From an uncultured Myxococcales bacterium (GTDB lineage: Bacteria; Myxococcota_A; Polyangia; Polyangiales; Polyangiaceae): a DNA stretch of 64,000 nt. Position 1 is the first letter of the stretch. The number at the start of each line of letters is the position of its first letter. The notes under the pieces are model-generated. The model was given only the letters and a program-made list of their open reading frames with translations, was not told the DNA's origin and ran no database searches. Location of the stretch: NCBI GenBank assembly GCA_937872925.1, contig CALMUT010000371.1, positions 1 through 64,000 on the forward strand, in the 5' to 3' direction. Shown here in pieces: positions 1 to 7,794 of the stretch. The position numbers and the translations under genes were made by a program.

Positions 1-75
1 TCGATCACACTAGCCTTTATCCGTTACGACCGGCCCGACTTCCGAGCGAGGGTGCCGAAACACGTCCAGGGGCGT

Positions 76-127
76 GGCTTTCGAGTCTGGCTTTCGAGTC
101 CGGCTTTCGAGTCTGGCTTTCGAGTGG
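76..127. repeat. Four tandem copies of a 13-bp unit upstream of thiD
   Basis: Four adjacent 13-base copies (76-88, 89-101, 102-114, 115-127) share the core GGCTTTCGAGT and differ only in the last two bases. They lie just upstream of the thiD start region. The unit is too short and has no spacers, so this is a minisatellite and not CRISPR. Whether it binds a protein is unknown. Confidence 0.9.
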
Positions 128-128
128 G

Positions 129-147
129 GGGCGGTACTATACCGCCC
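129..147 (+). promoter_or_regulatory. Perfect inverted repeat with a -10-like core, at the thiD start
   Basis: GGGCGGTA, CTA and TACCGCCC form an 8-bp perfect inverted repeat with a 3-base centre, ending two bases before the thiD ATG. TACTAT at 135-140 resembles a -10 hexamer, which would place transcription initiation at or next to the ATG. It could be an operator over a leaderless promoter or a hairpin. No Shine-Dalgarno sequence is visible. Confidence 0.45.
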
Positions 148-149
148 GC

Positions 150-962
150 ATGCTGGGCCGCGTGCTTGTGGTTGCTGGGTCGGACTCTGGAGGGGGAGCC
201 GGGATCCAAGCGGATATCAAGACCATCACGATGCTGGGCGCATACGCCGCGACGGCGGTCACTGCGCTTACGGTTCAGAATACTCGGGGCGTCTTGGACG
301 TCATGCCCGTGCCGCCGGCCTTCGTGAGCGCGCAGATGGACGCAGTGCTCTCGGATATTGGCGCCGACTGCATCAAGACGGGCATGCTTGGCAGCGCGGA
401 GGTCATCGATGCGGTCGTGCGCAGCATCGAGCGTCGCGGTCGCAACACGCCGGTCGTCGTCGATCCGGTCATGGTCGCCAAGGGCGGTGCCGCGTTGCTT
501 GCGTCCGACGCGGTCAGCGCCGTGAAGTTGCGTCTCGTGCCTCTCGCGGCGGTGGTCACGCCGAACGTGCCCGAAGCGGAAGCCTTGACAGGCCTTAGGA
601 TCACGAATGTCGAGGAGATGGGGCACGCAGCCGACTTGCTTCTCGCCATGGGGGCGAGCGCTGTGCTGATGAAGGGTGGCCATCTGGAGGGCAGCCAAGT
701 GGTTGATATTCTCCGCACCGCGGACGGAGAACAGACCGTGCTCCAGGCGGATCGCATCGACAGCCGCAATACCCACGGTACCGGTTGTACTCTCGCCTCG
801 GCACTGGCGGCGGGGATCGCCGATGGCTTGCGACTGAGCGACGCCGCGATACGCGCCCACGACTACGTGCAACGCGCGATCATGCTCGCGCCGGGTTTGG
901 GTACCGGCCACGGGCCCTTGCACCATGGGCACCCCCTTGAGACGCCACGGAGGGAAGCGTGA
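150..962 (+). CDS. thiD: Hydroxymethylpyrimidine/phosphomethylpyrimidine kinase
   Basis: ThiD phosphorylates HMP and then HMP-P to HMP-PP, the pyrimidine half of thiamine diphosphate, in the cytoplasm. The 270-residue protein has the usual family length. Its N-terminal AGSDSGGGAGIQAD block (residues 9-22) is the HMP-binding signature of the ribokinase-like ThiD fold, and THGTGCTLASA near residue 213 is the anion-hole/active-site motif, with Cys213 equivalent to the conserved cysteine. The ATG at 150 gives a normal ThiD N-terminus. The stop overlaps the next gene by four bases (GTGA), so the two are probably co-translated. No TPP riboswitch is seen in the 149 upstream bases; a palindrome lies there instead. 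Confidence 0.95.
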   Translation: MLGRVLVVAGSDSGGGAGIQADIKTITMLGAYAATAVTALTVQNTRGVLDVMPVPPAFVSAQMDAVLSDIGADCIKTGMLGSAEVIDAVVRSIERRGRNTPVVVDPVMVAKGGAALLASDAVSAVKLRLVPLAAVVTPNVPEAEALTGLRITNVEEMGHAADLLLAMGASAVLMKGGHLEGSQVVDILRTADGEQTVLQADRIDSRNTHGTGCTLASALAAGIADGLRLSDAAIRAHDYVQRAIMLAPGLGTGHGPLHHGHPLETPRREA

Positions 963-1861
963 CCGTGTCGACCGTGGCCCCCGAGGTGCCGGACAATCAG
1001 CGCGCCACCGGACCGACCCGCCTGCGCTTCGAGGACCTTGCTCAAGACGGCCGCTTGCGCCTCGAAGGCGTGTGGCCTCCCATCGGCCCGATCCTGTGGG
1101 GCCGCATGGACATTGCCGCATCTCTGGCGCGACTAGGGGAGCAGGGCGTGCGCGCGGTGTTGACCCATGTCGTGCTCGACGGCACCGACGAACCACTGAG
1201 CGTGCGGAACCGGGCAGAGACGGAGGTTTGCTACCGTCTGGGGCACACCGTGGGCGAAGACGGCGCCGTGAATCGATTGATTTTCGATACCTGGTTGCAG
1301 ATTGCTGGGCCTCGGGGCGTGCCCGGCGCGCCGGGCATGCCGTCGGATGGCCCCAAGGTTGTTGCTGCCCGCGGCTACGGGCAGCACGTGCTGACGAAGC
1401 CAGCGGCCAAGCCGGGGCAGCACCGCGTGCTGCGTCTTGATGACGAGGCGCTTCCTGCTGTGCCAGAGCGCCGAACCCAGTGGATCCATCCCGAGCCGTT
1501 GCTGGCGCTTCCGGCCGGGACTACTCCGCTGGATCCGGCTCCCGTCCTGGACGCCACGCCCATCGTGTTCGGGCTCTGTCACACCGACGGCAATCAGCAC
1601 GTGAATTTCCTTGCGTACCCCCGCATGGCAGAAGAGGCGGTCTTGCGGCGGTTGCACCAGCTGGGCAAGGACGCAAAGCTGCTGGCTCGGCGCGCAGAAA
1701 TCGGCTACCGCAAGCCATGTTTTGCCGGACAACGCGTGTGGCTTCAGGTGCAATGCTTCGCCCATGAACGCGGTCTCGGAGCCGTCGTGGGTTTCTTCGA
1801 CCAGGCGCCGGCGGAGCCGGCTCTGCGTCCGTGCTGCGTCGCCCGGTTGTTTTTCGACTGA
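959..1861 (+). CDS. Hotdog-fold (thioesterase-like) protein
   Basis: This 300-residue protein has a motif near residues 205-220, HTDGNQHVNFLAYPRM, that matches the D-x-N-x-H-V-N-x3-Y pattern of 4-hydroxybenzoyl-CoA thioesterase and acyl-ACP thioesterase hotdog domains. The length suggests two hotdog units in tandem, with the recognisable catalytic-type motif in the second. Substrate cannot be told from the sequence; acyl-CoA or acyl-ACP hydrolysis is the family expectation. The GTG start at 959 overlaps the thiD stop, which supports translation coupling. A role in thiamine metabolism is not implied by the family and would be speculation. Confidence 0.6.
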   Translation: MTVSTVAPEVPDNQRATGPTRLRFEDLAQDGRLRLEGVWPPIGPILWGRMDIAASLARLGEQGVRAVLTHVVLDGTDEPLSVRNRAETEVCYRLGHTVGEDGAVNRLIFDTWLQIAGPRGVPGAPGMPSDGPKVVAARGYGQHVLTKPAAKPGQHRVLRLDDEALPAVPERRTQWIHPEPLLALPAGTTPLDPAPVLDATPIVFGLCHTDGNQHVNFLAYPRMAEEAVLRRLHQLGKDAKLLARRAEIGYRKPCFAGQRVWLQVQCFAHERGLGAVVGFFDQAPAEPALRPCCVARLFFD

Positions 1862-1880
1862 GCCCCAAGGTCGATCGGGC

Positions 1881-2276
1881 GTGCGCTGTCCAAGGTTCGT
1901 GGGTTCGCTTCCGGCCGGGTTCAAGTCGTTGCGTGGATGGCTGCTGTTGGCCGGGCTGACGGCGCTGGTTTCCTGCACGCATCTTCCCGAGGGCAACGCC
2001 GTGCCCGGCAGGCAGCCGCCTCCCAAACCCGGCTCCAGTATCTCGCATACTCAGATGTGCCGCTGCGTCTCCTGTATGGATCCAGCGTGCTGCACCCGAG
2101 AGGCTGAAAGTGAACAGTCCGAGACCTGCAAGGAGGTCGACGGCAAGATCGAGTGTGGCCTGGAAATGAAAAGCTGCGGCCGCTGCCAGGAAGTCATGTG
2201 GCGGATCAGCGCGTCCAAAGACTGCGGCAAGACTCAGCCGAAAGACTGCTGCAAGAAAGTCGCCGCGCGTCGCTAG
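1881..2276 (+). CDS. Small cysteine-rich lipoprotein
   Basis: A GTG at 1881 (or a second in-frame GTG at 1899) begins a signal peptide with a hydrophobic core WLLLAGLTALVSC, a good lipobox with Cys32 as the lipidated residue. The mature part of about 100 residues holds 12 further cysteines in closely spaced groups (C-x-C-x2-C-x4-CC, then C-x2-C and CC near the C-terminus), with charged residues between. I recognise no family. The pattern suggests disulfide bonding or metal binding outside the cytoplasm. The frame stays open upstream to 1611, but that part overlaps the hotdog gene and lacks sense, so the lipoprotein start is preferred. Nineteen bases separate it from the gene before. Confidence 0.65.
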   Translation: MRCPRFVGSLPAGFKSLRGWLLLAGLTALVSCTHLPEGNAVPGRQPPPKPGSSISHTQMCRCVSCMDPACCTREAESEQSETCKEVDGKIECGLEMKSCGRCQEVMWRISASKDCGKTQPKDCCKKVAARR

Positions 2277-2362
2277 GCAGGTGTCCCGCTTTCGCGCCAC
2301 GCGATGATTGCAGCCGTGCGCGGTGTCGCGTATGTCTCACGCTGCTAAGCGAGGAGACCGAC

Positions 2363-3916
2363 GTGCACACCCTGAAGAACTTCGTGGAAGGACGCTGGAT
2401 CGAAGGCACAGGCCCCAAGGCAGAGCTCTGCAATCCCGCAACGGAGGAGCCCCTTGCGACCGCCAGTTCTGCGGGCATCGATGTGGCAAAGGCGCTGGCC
2501 TTTGCCCGGGACACGGGCGGCCCCGGGATCCGCAAACTCAGCTTCGCCCAGCGCGGGCAGTTGCTGGAAAAGATGAGCAAGGCGATCTACGAAGAACGTG
2601 AAAACCTCATCGAGATCGCCATTCAAAATGGCGGCAACACGCGTAGCGACGCCAAGTTCGACATCGATGGCGCGACCGCCACGCTGATGGCGTACGCGGA
2701 GCTGGGCAAGAGCCTGGGCGAAGGCCAAGCGCTTGTGGACGGTGAGCCCGCGGAGCTGGCGGGGCCTCGAATTCTCGGCTACCACCTACGGCTGCCGCGA
2801 CACGGCGTCGCGGTGCACATCGGCGCGTTCAACTTTCCGGCCTGGGGTTGGGCGGAGAAGGCGGCCTGTGCACTTCTGGCGGGCATGCCCATCTTGACCA
2901 AGCCCGCGACCGCAACCGCTTGGTTGGCGCACCGGACCGCGGAGATCGTCGTTGAAGCGGGGATCTTGCCGGACGGCGTCTTCTCTTTGTTGTGCGGGTC
3001 GGCCCGGGACTTGACGGATCATTTGGGGTGGCAGGACGTGGTGGCGTTTACCGGCGGCAGTGCAACCGGGCACACCATCCGCAGCGGCGCAGCCGTGCTT
3101 CGCGAAGGCGTACGCGTCAACGTGGAGGCTGACAGCTTGAACTCTGCGGTGCTGCTACCCGGCGCCGATGATTCGACTATCGCCTGCTTCGTGCGGGACG
3201 TGCACCGCGACATCACTCAGAAGACGGGTCAAAAGTGCACGGCAATCCGCCGTGTCTTTGTGCCCGAGGCGGACCTCGAGCGGGTGCGGGAGATGCTGAC
3301 TGCGGAGCTGCAGCGCAGCGTGGTGGGAAACCCAGCGCTGCCCGAAGTGCGCGTCGGACCCGTGGCAACCAAGACACAGCAGCGCGACGTCAACGCGGGC
3401 ATCGACAAGCTCCTCGGCTGCACTCGGATCGTGTGCGGCGACCGGGACAAGCTGCAGCCGGTGGGCGTGCCCGCTGGCAAGGGATTCTTCGTTCCGGTAT
3501 TGCTGCTCGAAGCGAAGGACTCCCTATCGGCAGCGGCCGTTCACGAGCACGAGGTGTTCGGACCGGTGGGCACGCTCTTGCCCTACGATGGCAGCGTGGC
3601 GCAGGCGACAGCACTCGTACGCAAAGGCCAGGGTGGCCTCGTCGCTTCCATCTACGGCGACGATCGCGCCGCGCTCTCGGAGTTGGTGACCGAGCTGGCT
3701 CCGTGGCACGGGCGCCTGGTCGTCGTCGACAAGAAGGTCGCGGACAAGTCGATCCCACCGGGCCTAGTGTTGCCAGTCTTGAATCATGGGGGTCCCGGCC
3801 GGGCCGGTGGCGGCGAGGAGCTCGGAGGCCTGCGCGGCATGGCGCTGTACCAACAGCGCACGGCGGTGCAGGGCAACGGGCCCTTGGTCGCGCGGTTTGT
3901 GGGCGCGGCCCGCTGA
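2363..3916 (+). CDS. PaaZ/BoxD-type aldehyde dehydrogenase
   Basis: The 517-residue protein is an NAD(P)-dependent aldehyde dehydrogenase. The catalytic cysteine is Cys292 in TGQKCTAIRR, and the cofactor-domain segment VAFTGGSATG is present. The C-terminal stretch NHGGPGRAGGGEELGGLRG is typical of the PaaZ N-terminal domain and of BoxD (3,4-dehydroadipyl-CoA semialdehyde dehydrogenase), so a CoA-linked semialdehyde is a likely substrate. There is no hotdog hydratase domain, so this is not the bifunctional PaaZ. GTG at 2363 follows a GAGGAG Shine-Dalgarno at 2351-2356; the frame is open further upstream but overlaps the lipoprotein gene. No box or paa pathway partners are in the window, so the exact pathway is unresolved. 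Confidence 0.85.
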   Translation: MHTLKNFVEGRWIEGTGPKAELCNPATEEPLATASSAGIDVAKALAFARDTGGPGIRKLSFAQRGQLLEKMSKAIYEERENLIEIAIQNGGNTRSDAKFDIDGATATLMAYAELGKSLGEGQALVDGEPAELAGPRILGYHLRLPRHGVAVHIGAFNFPAWGWAEKAACALLAGMPILTKPATATAWLAHRTAEIVVEAGILPDGVFSLLCGSARDLTDHLGWQDVVAFTGGSATGHTIRSGAAVLREGVRVNVEADSLNSAVLLPGADDSTIACFVRDVHRDITQKTGQKCTAIRRVFVPEADLERVREMLTAELQRSVVGNPALPEVRVGPVATKTQQRDVNAGIDKLLGCTRIVCGDRDKLQPVGVPAGKGFFVPVLLLEAKDSLSAAAVHEHEVFGPVGTLLPYDGSVAQATALVRKGQGGLVASIYGDDRAALSELVTELAPWHGRLVVVDKKVADKSIPPGLVLPVLNHGGPGRAGGGEELGGLRGMALYQQRTAVQGNGPLVARFVGAAR

Positions 3917-4711
3917 TCAGTCCCGGCAGAAATCCGTCAGCAGCTGGGCCGTCTGCTCGGGCATCTCTGTGGGGAAGTCGTGGCCCACGCCGGGCAGCAC
4001 CTGAAGCCGCGCGCCAGCCATGCGGCGCACGATATCCTCGGAACATTCCGGGGGGATCAGACGATCCACGTCGCCGGTGATCGCCAGCACGGGAACGCGA
4101 ATGTCGCGCAGGCGCCGCGCGGCGTCGTGCCGGGCGGCTGCCAGGAGTTGCCCAAAGACGCCGCGTCGTGTGGGCGGTTCGGAAATGGCTAACTCGGCCC
4201 AGCGCTGCGGAACTTCAGGATGCCGCGCAATGAAGCCGCGCGAAAGGATCAATGGCGCAGTCTCCAAAATCGCGCGCTCCGGCGACAGGCGCATGGCCCC
4301 GACCAAGGCGGCCACGCTCGTGTGCGGCAGCTTGGGTGCGGAAGGGCCGGCTCGCGTGCAACCCAGCACGAGACTGCGCACGCGCTTCGGATGCCTGAGC
4401 GCGACCTTTTGCACGATCATTCCACCAAGGGAAACCCCAAATACATGAGCGCTGTCGAGGCCCACTGCATCGAGGACCGCGACGGCGTCGTCGGCCATGC
4501 TGTCGGTGCTGTAGGGAGGCAGCGGCACACTGCTGCGCCCGATGCCCCGATTGTCGAAGACGACCACGCGAAAACGATCCGCCAGTAGGGAAACGATGCT
4601 GCCCCAGTGGCGAGCGGTGCGTGCCAGTCCGCGTACCATCAACAACGGAGGTGCGGAGCTCGGCCCTAGGACTTCGTAGTACAGGCGGATCCGCCCGCGG
4701 CTGGCAAACAT
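3917..4711 (-). CDS. Alpha/beta hydrolase
   Basis: This 264-residue protein has the full alpha/beta-hydrolase layout: strand-turn segment VVVFDNRGIGRS (residues 49-60), nucleophile elbow GVSLGG with Ser94, acid candidate Asp214 or Asp216 in TGDVDRLIPPE, and His244 in GVGHDFPTE. Family members include esterases, C-C hydrolases and lactonases, and the substrate is not predictable. It is the last gene of a minus-strand series tetR, diiron protein, hydrolase, and its stop abuts the stop of the convergent aldehyde dehydrogenase. The 79-base gap before it holds a TAGGCT element eight bases from the ATG, so it may also have its own promoter. Confidence 0.85.
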   Translation of the reverse strand: MFASRGRIRLYYEVLGPSSAPPLLMVRGLARTARHWGSIVSLLADRFRVVVFDNRGIGRSSVPLPPYSTDSMADDAVAVLDAVGLDSAHVFGVSLGGMIVQKVALRHPKRVRSLVLGCTRAGPSAPKLPHTSVAALVGAMRLSPERAILETAPLILSRGFIARHPEVPQRWAELAISEPPTRRGVFGQLLAAARHDAARRLRDIRVPVLAITGDVDRLIPPECSEDIVRRMAGARLQVLPGVGHDFPTEMPEQTAQLLTDFCRD

Positions 4712-4719
4712 GGTGGCGA

Positions 4720-4725
4720 AGCCTA
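4720..4725 (-). promoter_or_regulatory. Possible -10 element for the hydrolase gene
   Basis: Reading the minus strand, TAGGCT lies eight bases before the ATG. This fits a TANNNT -10 hexamer of a leaderless promoter. No clear -35 element is seen, so the call is weak. Confidence 0.25.
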
Positions 4726-4790
4726 GTGCATCGATCCCGCGGAATCGATGTGCGCGCGCGGGGCAGGCTGGGTTTTCTGGGATCTCCGCC

Positions 4791-5750
4791 TCAAGCGAAG
4801 GCCCGATCGACCTGCTGCAGGGTGCGCACGAGGCCTCGATGCACGCGTTGATGCAAGGGTGAAACGCTGTCGAGACCGCCCGGAGGGTGGATCCACTCGA
4901 CGATCTGCGGACCGTAGCCCGTGCGCGTGCTGACGACGGCTCGTGTCACGCCCTTGCCGTGGTGGTCGATCATTTCCTTCAAGATCGTGTCTTGCATGCT
5001 GGTCACACGCTGAGTCATCAGGCGTTGGTCGAGCCCGAGCTTTGTGAAGTCGTCGCGCAGGGCGAAGCCACCCGCCATGAGCAGAAGAATGCATTCCGTG
5101 TGAAAGCGTGCTGTGCGCCGGGCTTCTGCGGGGGTCATCTGGGCAATGAGCCGCGGCAGGTACAAGATGCCAAGGCCGACGTGTCGGGCTTCATCGCGCT
5201 CGAAGTAGGGCATCAGCGCGCTGAGGACGGGACACAGCTCGCGCTCTCCCAATCGATGGAAGATCACGATGGCGTTGGTCTCGAAGAGCAACTGCATGCC
5301 GACCAATTTGCAGGCTAGGGTCGGAGCCCCCAGAACCTTGCGCAGCAATCGCTTCGGGATGCCGCCGATGGCTTCTGTTGGGCCCAGTGCGTGCACGTAG
5401 CGTTGCAGTACGGAGAAGTGCCGTGCTTCGTCAAAGACCTGCGCGGTGGCGGCCAATTTTGCGTCGAGCTCTGGGATGGCAAGGGCCAGGTCGGCGCTGA
5501 TATTCCAAGCCGCCAGCTCACCCCACATCAAAATAGTGAGCACTTTCTTGAGGGAGGTGCGCAGCTCAGGATCAACATTCGCGCCCGGGGCGCCGTGCTT
5601 TTCCACGAGTTCGTCGAAGACGGCGTGGCCATCCCAAGACAGCTCGCGTGTCTTGTCATAGAGGCGGCTGAGGCGATCCGTCTTGCGCTGGGCCTCGTCC
5701 ACGGTGATCGACTCCAGCATTGCATAGGGCGGGAAGGAGCGTGCTTTCAT
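4791..5750 (-). CDS. Ferritin-like diiron protein, probable oxygenase
   Basis: The 319-residue protein carries a complete carboxylate-bridged diiron ligand set: Glu78, Glu108 and His111 (DEARH), then Glu157, Glu187 and His190 (DEARH again). Glu to ExxH spacing is exactly 30 residues in both halves, as in the four-helix core of ribonucleotide reductase R2, bacterial multicomponent monooxygenases and AurF-type N-oxygenases. The two DEARH motifs resemble the monooxygenase hydroxylases most. It is probably an oxygenase or oxidase, but no reductase or effector subunit is adjacent and the substrate is unknown. It sits 30 bases downstream of the tetR gene on the same strand and ahead of a hydrolase, suggesting one regulated unit. 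The ATG at 5750 is the only sensible start. Confidence 0.75.
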   Translation of the reverse strand: MKARSFPPYAMLESITVDEAQRKTDRLSRLYDKTRELSWDGHAVFDELVEKHGAPGANVDPELRTSLKKVLTILMWGELAAWNISADLALAIPELDAKLAATAQVFDEARHFSVLQRYVHALGPTEAIGGIPKRLLRKVLGAPTLACKLVGMQLLFETNAIVIFHRLGERELCPVLSALMPYFERDEARHVGLGILYLPRLIAQMTPAEARRTARFHTECILLLMAGGFALRDDFTKLGLDQRLMTQRVTSMQDTILKEMIDHHGKGVTRAVVSTRTGYGPQIVEWIHPPGGLDSVSPLHQRVHRGLVRTLQQVDRAFA

Positions 5751-5780
5751 GAGGGTCTCTTTTCGCTACGGTGGGTCGGA

Positions 5781-6434
5781 TCAGGGTGTGGGTTTGGAAG
5801 CTTTGGGTCGCGGGTAGAGCCCCGAGATTTCGAGCAAAGCGGCTTCGCGTGCGATAGCGCGCACGTCGACGGGGCGATCGTCGTCCAGGTACGACATCGC
5901 GATCTTTTCGAAACCACCTAGAAAGAAACGTGCGACGAAGCGCTCGTCGATGTCTCGGATCACGCCGGCCTTCTTGGCGGCGAGCAACTCCGATTCGATG
6001 GTGTTGATGACCGCCGAATCGATCTTTTGCAGGATGTCATCTACGACTCCGTCCGCGCCGCGCCCGGCACGGATCACCAGGCGCGCCGCATTGCGATCCT
6101 CGAACAGCACCTCAAGGATCGACAGAATGCGCTTTTCCGTGAACGCGACCATGGCTGCCTCGGATGGCACGAAACCCTCAGGCAGGGCGTAGGGGGCCCG
6201 GGCATCGTAGGCGCGCAGCACCTTCTCGCAGATCTCGTTGGCCAACGAGACGAGCAGATCGCGCTTGTCCTTGAAGTACTGATACAGGGTGGCGCGACCG
6301 ATGGATGCGCGGTCGCAGACCTCCGCGATGCTGGTCGCGTGGTAGCCGCGATCGGCGAAGGCGCCGAGAGCGCAATCGAGGATCTGGGCCCGGCGCTCGT
6401 CCGCCGGCAGGTAGGTGCGTTTGGAAACTGACAT
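5781..6434 (-). CDS. TetR-family transcriptional regulator
   Basis: The 217-residue protein has a classic TetR N-terminal helix-turn-helix (residues about 12-60), with ILDCALGAFADRGYHATS followed by the recognition helix around IGRATLYQYFKDK. The C-terminal ligand domain is not assignable to a ligand. It precedes the diiron protein and hydrolase on the same strand, so it probably controls their expression. A perfect 16-bp palindrome covers its own start codon, consistent with autorepression. In TetR-family systems the effector is often a small hydrophobic molecule; here that is inference only. Confidence 0.9.
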   Translation of the reverse strand: MSVSKRTYLPADERRAQILDCALGAFADRGYHATSIAEVCDRASIGRATLYQYFKDKRDLLVSLANEICEKVLRAYDARAPYALPEGFVPSEAAMVAFTEKRILSILEVLFEDRNAARLVIRAGRGADGVVDDILQKIDSAVINTIESELLAAKKAGVIRDIDERFVARFFLGGFEKIAMSYLDDDRPVDVRAIAREAALLEISGLYPRPKASKPTP

Positions 6435-6441
6435 GTCAGTT
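6426..6441. promoter_or_regulatory. Perfect 16-bp palindrome, probable TetR operator
   Basis: AACTGACATGTCAGTT is self-complementary over all 16 bases and is centred between 6433 and 6434, with the tetR ATG (6434-6432 on the minus strand) at the middle. Its position and length fit a TetR dimer site for autoregulation. Confidence 0.6.
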
Positions 6442-6588
6442 CTGTGACTCCCACCTTGCGTCCGGCGATCCCGTTGGTCAAGATGCGCTCTCCCGAATAG
6501 CGGCTATAGCTTGGAAATCATTGGAATAAATTCGCGGGTCTTCCCGCTACCCTACGCACCGGGCCAGCCGCGTGGCATAGCTGAGGGC

Positions 6589-7740
6589 ATGAGCCGATGG
6601 GGCTGGATGCTGGGTTGCTCGGCCGTCGCGCTGGCCGCGAGCTGCGGCACGGATCACAGCGTCTTGGCCAAAAAGCCCGCTGGGTCTGGGGGCACTGGCG
6701 GCGGGCACGGGGATGCGGGCTTCGACGGCAGTCCCGACGCGGCGCCTGATGTTGGGGGGGACGCGCCCGTCGAGCCGCCCGGAACGAGCGTTTTTACCCT
6801 GCTGCACGCCGTCGTGGACGCCGAACGCATCGGTTTCTGCTTCTTGCCCGTGGTCGCCGGGATCCCCGGCGCGCCTTCTGGAATGCCGCTCCCGGCCGGC
6901 GGCCTTGCCTATGGCGCCGTGCACGCGCGGACCACCCTGCCGGGCTTCGATCTGAAGACCCAAGACGTGCAACCGGTCGTCGTCGCTGCGTCGGAAAGCG
7001 ATTTGAAACAGCACGGCTGCGCGTACCTGATCACCGCGGGCACAGCCGTGGAGCTGGACGCCGGGCCCGACGCCCCGGACGCTGTCCTCGACGCGGAAGC
7101 AGGCGCGCTAGCCGATGCCAGCGCGGACGCTGCAGTGCCCGAGCCCCCGGCAATCCGCGCCCTGGCACTCCCCATCTTGCCGCAGATGACGCTGGCGTCC
7201 GGCTACAGCACGCTGCTCGCTGCCGCGGGCTGCCTCGGCGGCCCCGGCTTGGACGATGCGTCGATCCTCAGTGCCTGCGGCGGCGACTATCGTCCAGACA
7301 AGCCGACGCTACGTCCCATCGTTGCTCGCCTTTCTCGTATTGCTTCGCCAGAGCGCGTGAGTTTGCAGGGCGTAAACGCCCGCGTCGTCGACGAAGATGT
7401 CAGTATCGGGAGCGAGCCTCCCGACGGCAGCAGTCTGCCCGCCATCACCTTCGCGTATAACGTCCCGCCGGGTGCGGTCGTGCCGAAGTACCCCTATGTG
7501 CTGACGACGCAGTCACTCTTGGGCTTCCCGCTTGGGGATCCGCAGATCACGCTGTCGCCGGGGGGAGTCGTCACGCACCGGATCGGATGGGCGACGGCCC
7601 TTGCCGCAGCCGGCACCGCCGCGGTGGACAACGGGCGCGGGTACGCTGTGGTTGTGGTGGGACCCTCCGTCCACCTCGGTGTCGTCAAGTGGTGGAACCC
7701 CGTCACCGCCGTCGTGATCCCAACGGACCCACTTCCGTGA
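6589..7740 (+). CDS. Lipoprotein with Gly/Asp-rich linkers, unknown function
   Basis: The 383-residue protein starts at ATG 6589 with a short signal peptide ending LAASC (Cys19), a plausible though not ideal lipobox. A Gly/Asp-rich linker with repeated Asp-Ala (about residues 30-60) follows, then a globular part with the cysteines scattered, a second Asp/Ala-rich acidic stretch (about 155-185), and a C-terminal beta-rich domain ending in hydrophobic strands. This linker style is common in Polyangia lipoproteins. I recognise no enzymatic motif. An in-frame extension to 6511 exists but has no lipobox logic. It is divergent from tetR, with 154 bases between the two starts. Confidence 0.65.
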   Translation: MSRWGWMLGCSAVALAASCGTDHSVLAKKPAGSGGTGGGHGDAGFDGSPDAAPDVGGDAPVEPPGTSVFTLLHAVVDAERIGFCFLPVVAGIPGAPSGMPLPAGGLAYGAVHARTTLPGFDLKTQDVQPVVVAASESDLKQHGCAYLITAGTAVELDAGPDAPDAVLDAEAGALADASADAAVPEPPAIRALALPILPQMTLASGYSTLLAAAGCLGGPGLDDASILSACGGDYRPDKPTLRPIVARLSRIASPERVSLQGVNARVVDEDVSIGSEPPDGSSLPAITFAYNVPPGAVVPKYPYVLTTQSLLGFPLGDPQITLSPGGVVTHRIGWATALAAAGTAAVDNGRGYAVVVVGPSVHLGVVKWWNPVTAVVIPTDPLP

Positions 7741-7760
7741 GCGCGCGTACTGCCGGCGCC

Positions 7761-7792
7761 AACCCTTGGGTTTTGCAGTGTAATTGAGGGTT
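7761..7792. terminator. Possible terminator between convergent genes
   Basis: AACCCT (7761-7766) pairs with AGGGTT (7787-7792), and the downstream arm runs into TTTT. A smaller hairpin AACCC-TT-GGGTT with its own T-tract lies inside. It sits in the 54-base gap between the convergent lipoprotein and TPR genes. The stems are short, so confidence is low. Confidence 0.3.
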
Positions 7793-7794
7793 TT

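Noticed and set aside
76-127. CRISPR-like short repeats
   Set aside because: Units are 13 bases and contiguous with no spacers; no cas genes are present.
1-149. TPP riboswitch ahead of thiD
   Set aside because: No recognisable THI-box core is seen in the 149 bases, and the palindrome is too short to be one.
2363-3916. Bifunctional PaaZ hydratase-dehydrogenase
   Set aside because: The protein has only the dehydrogenase domain; the C-terminal hotdog hydratase part is absent.
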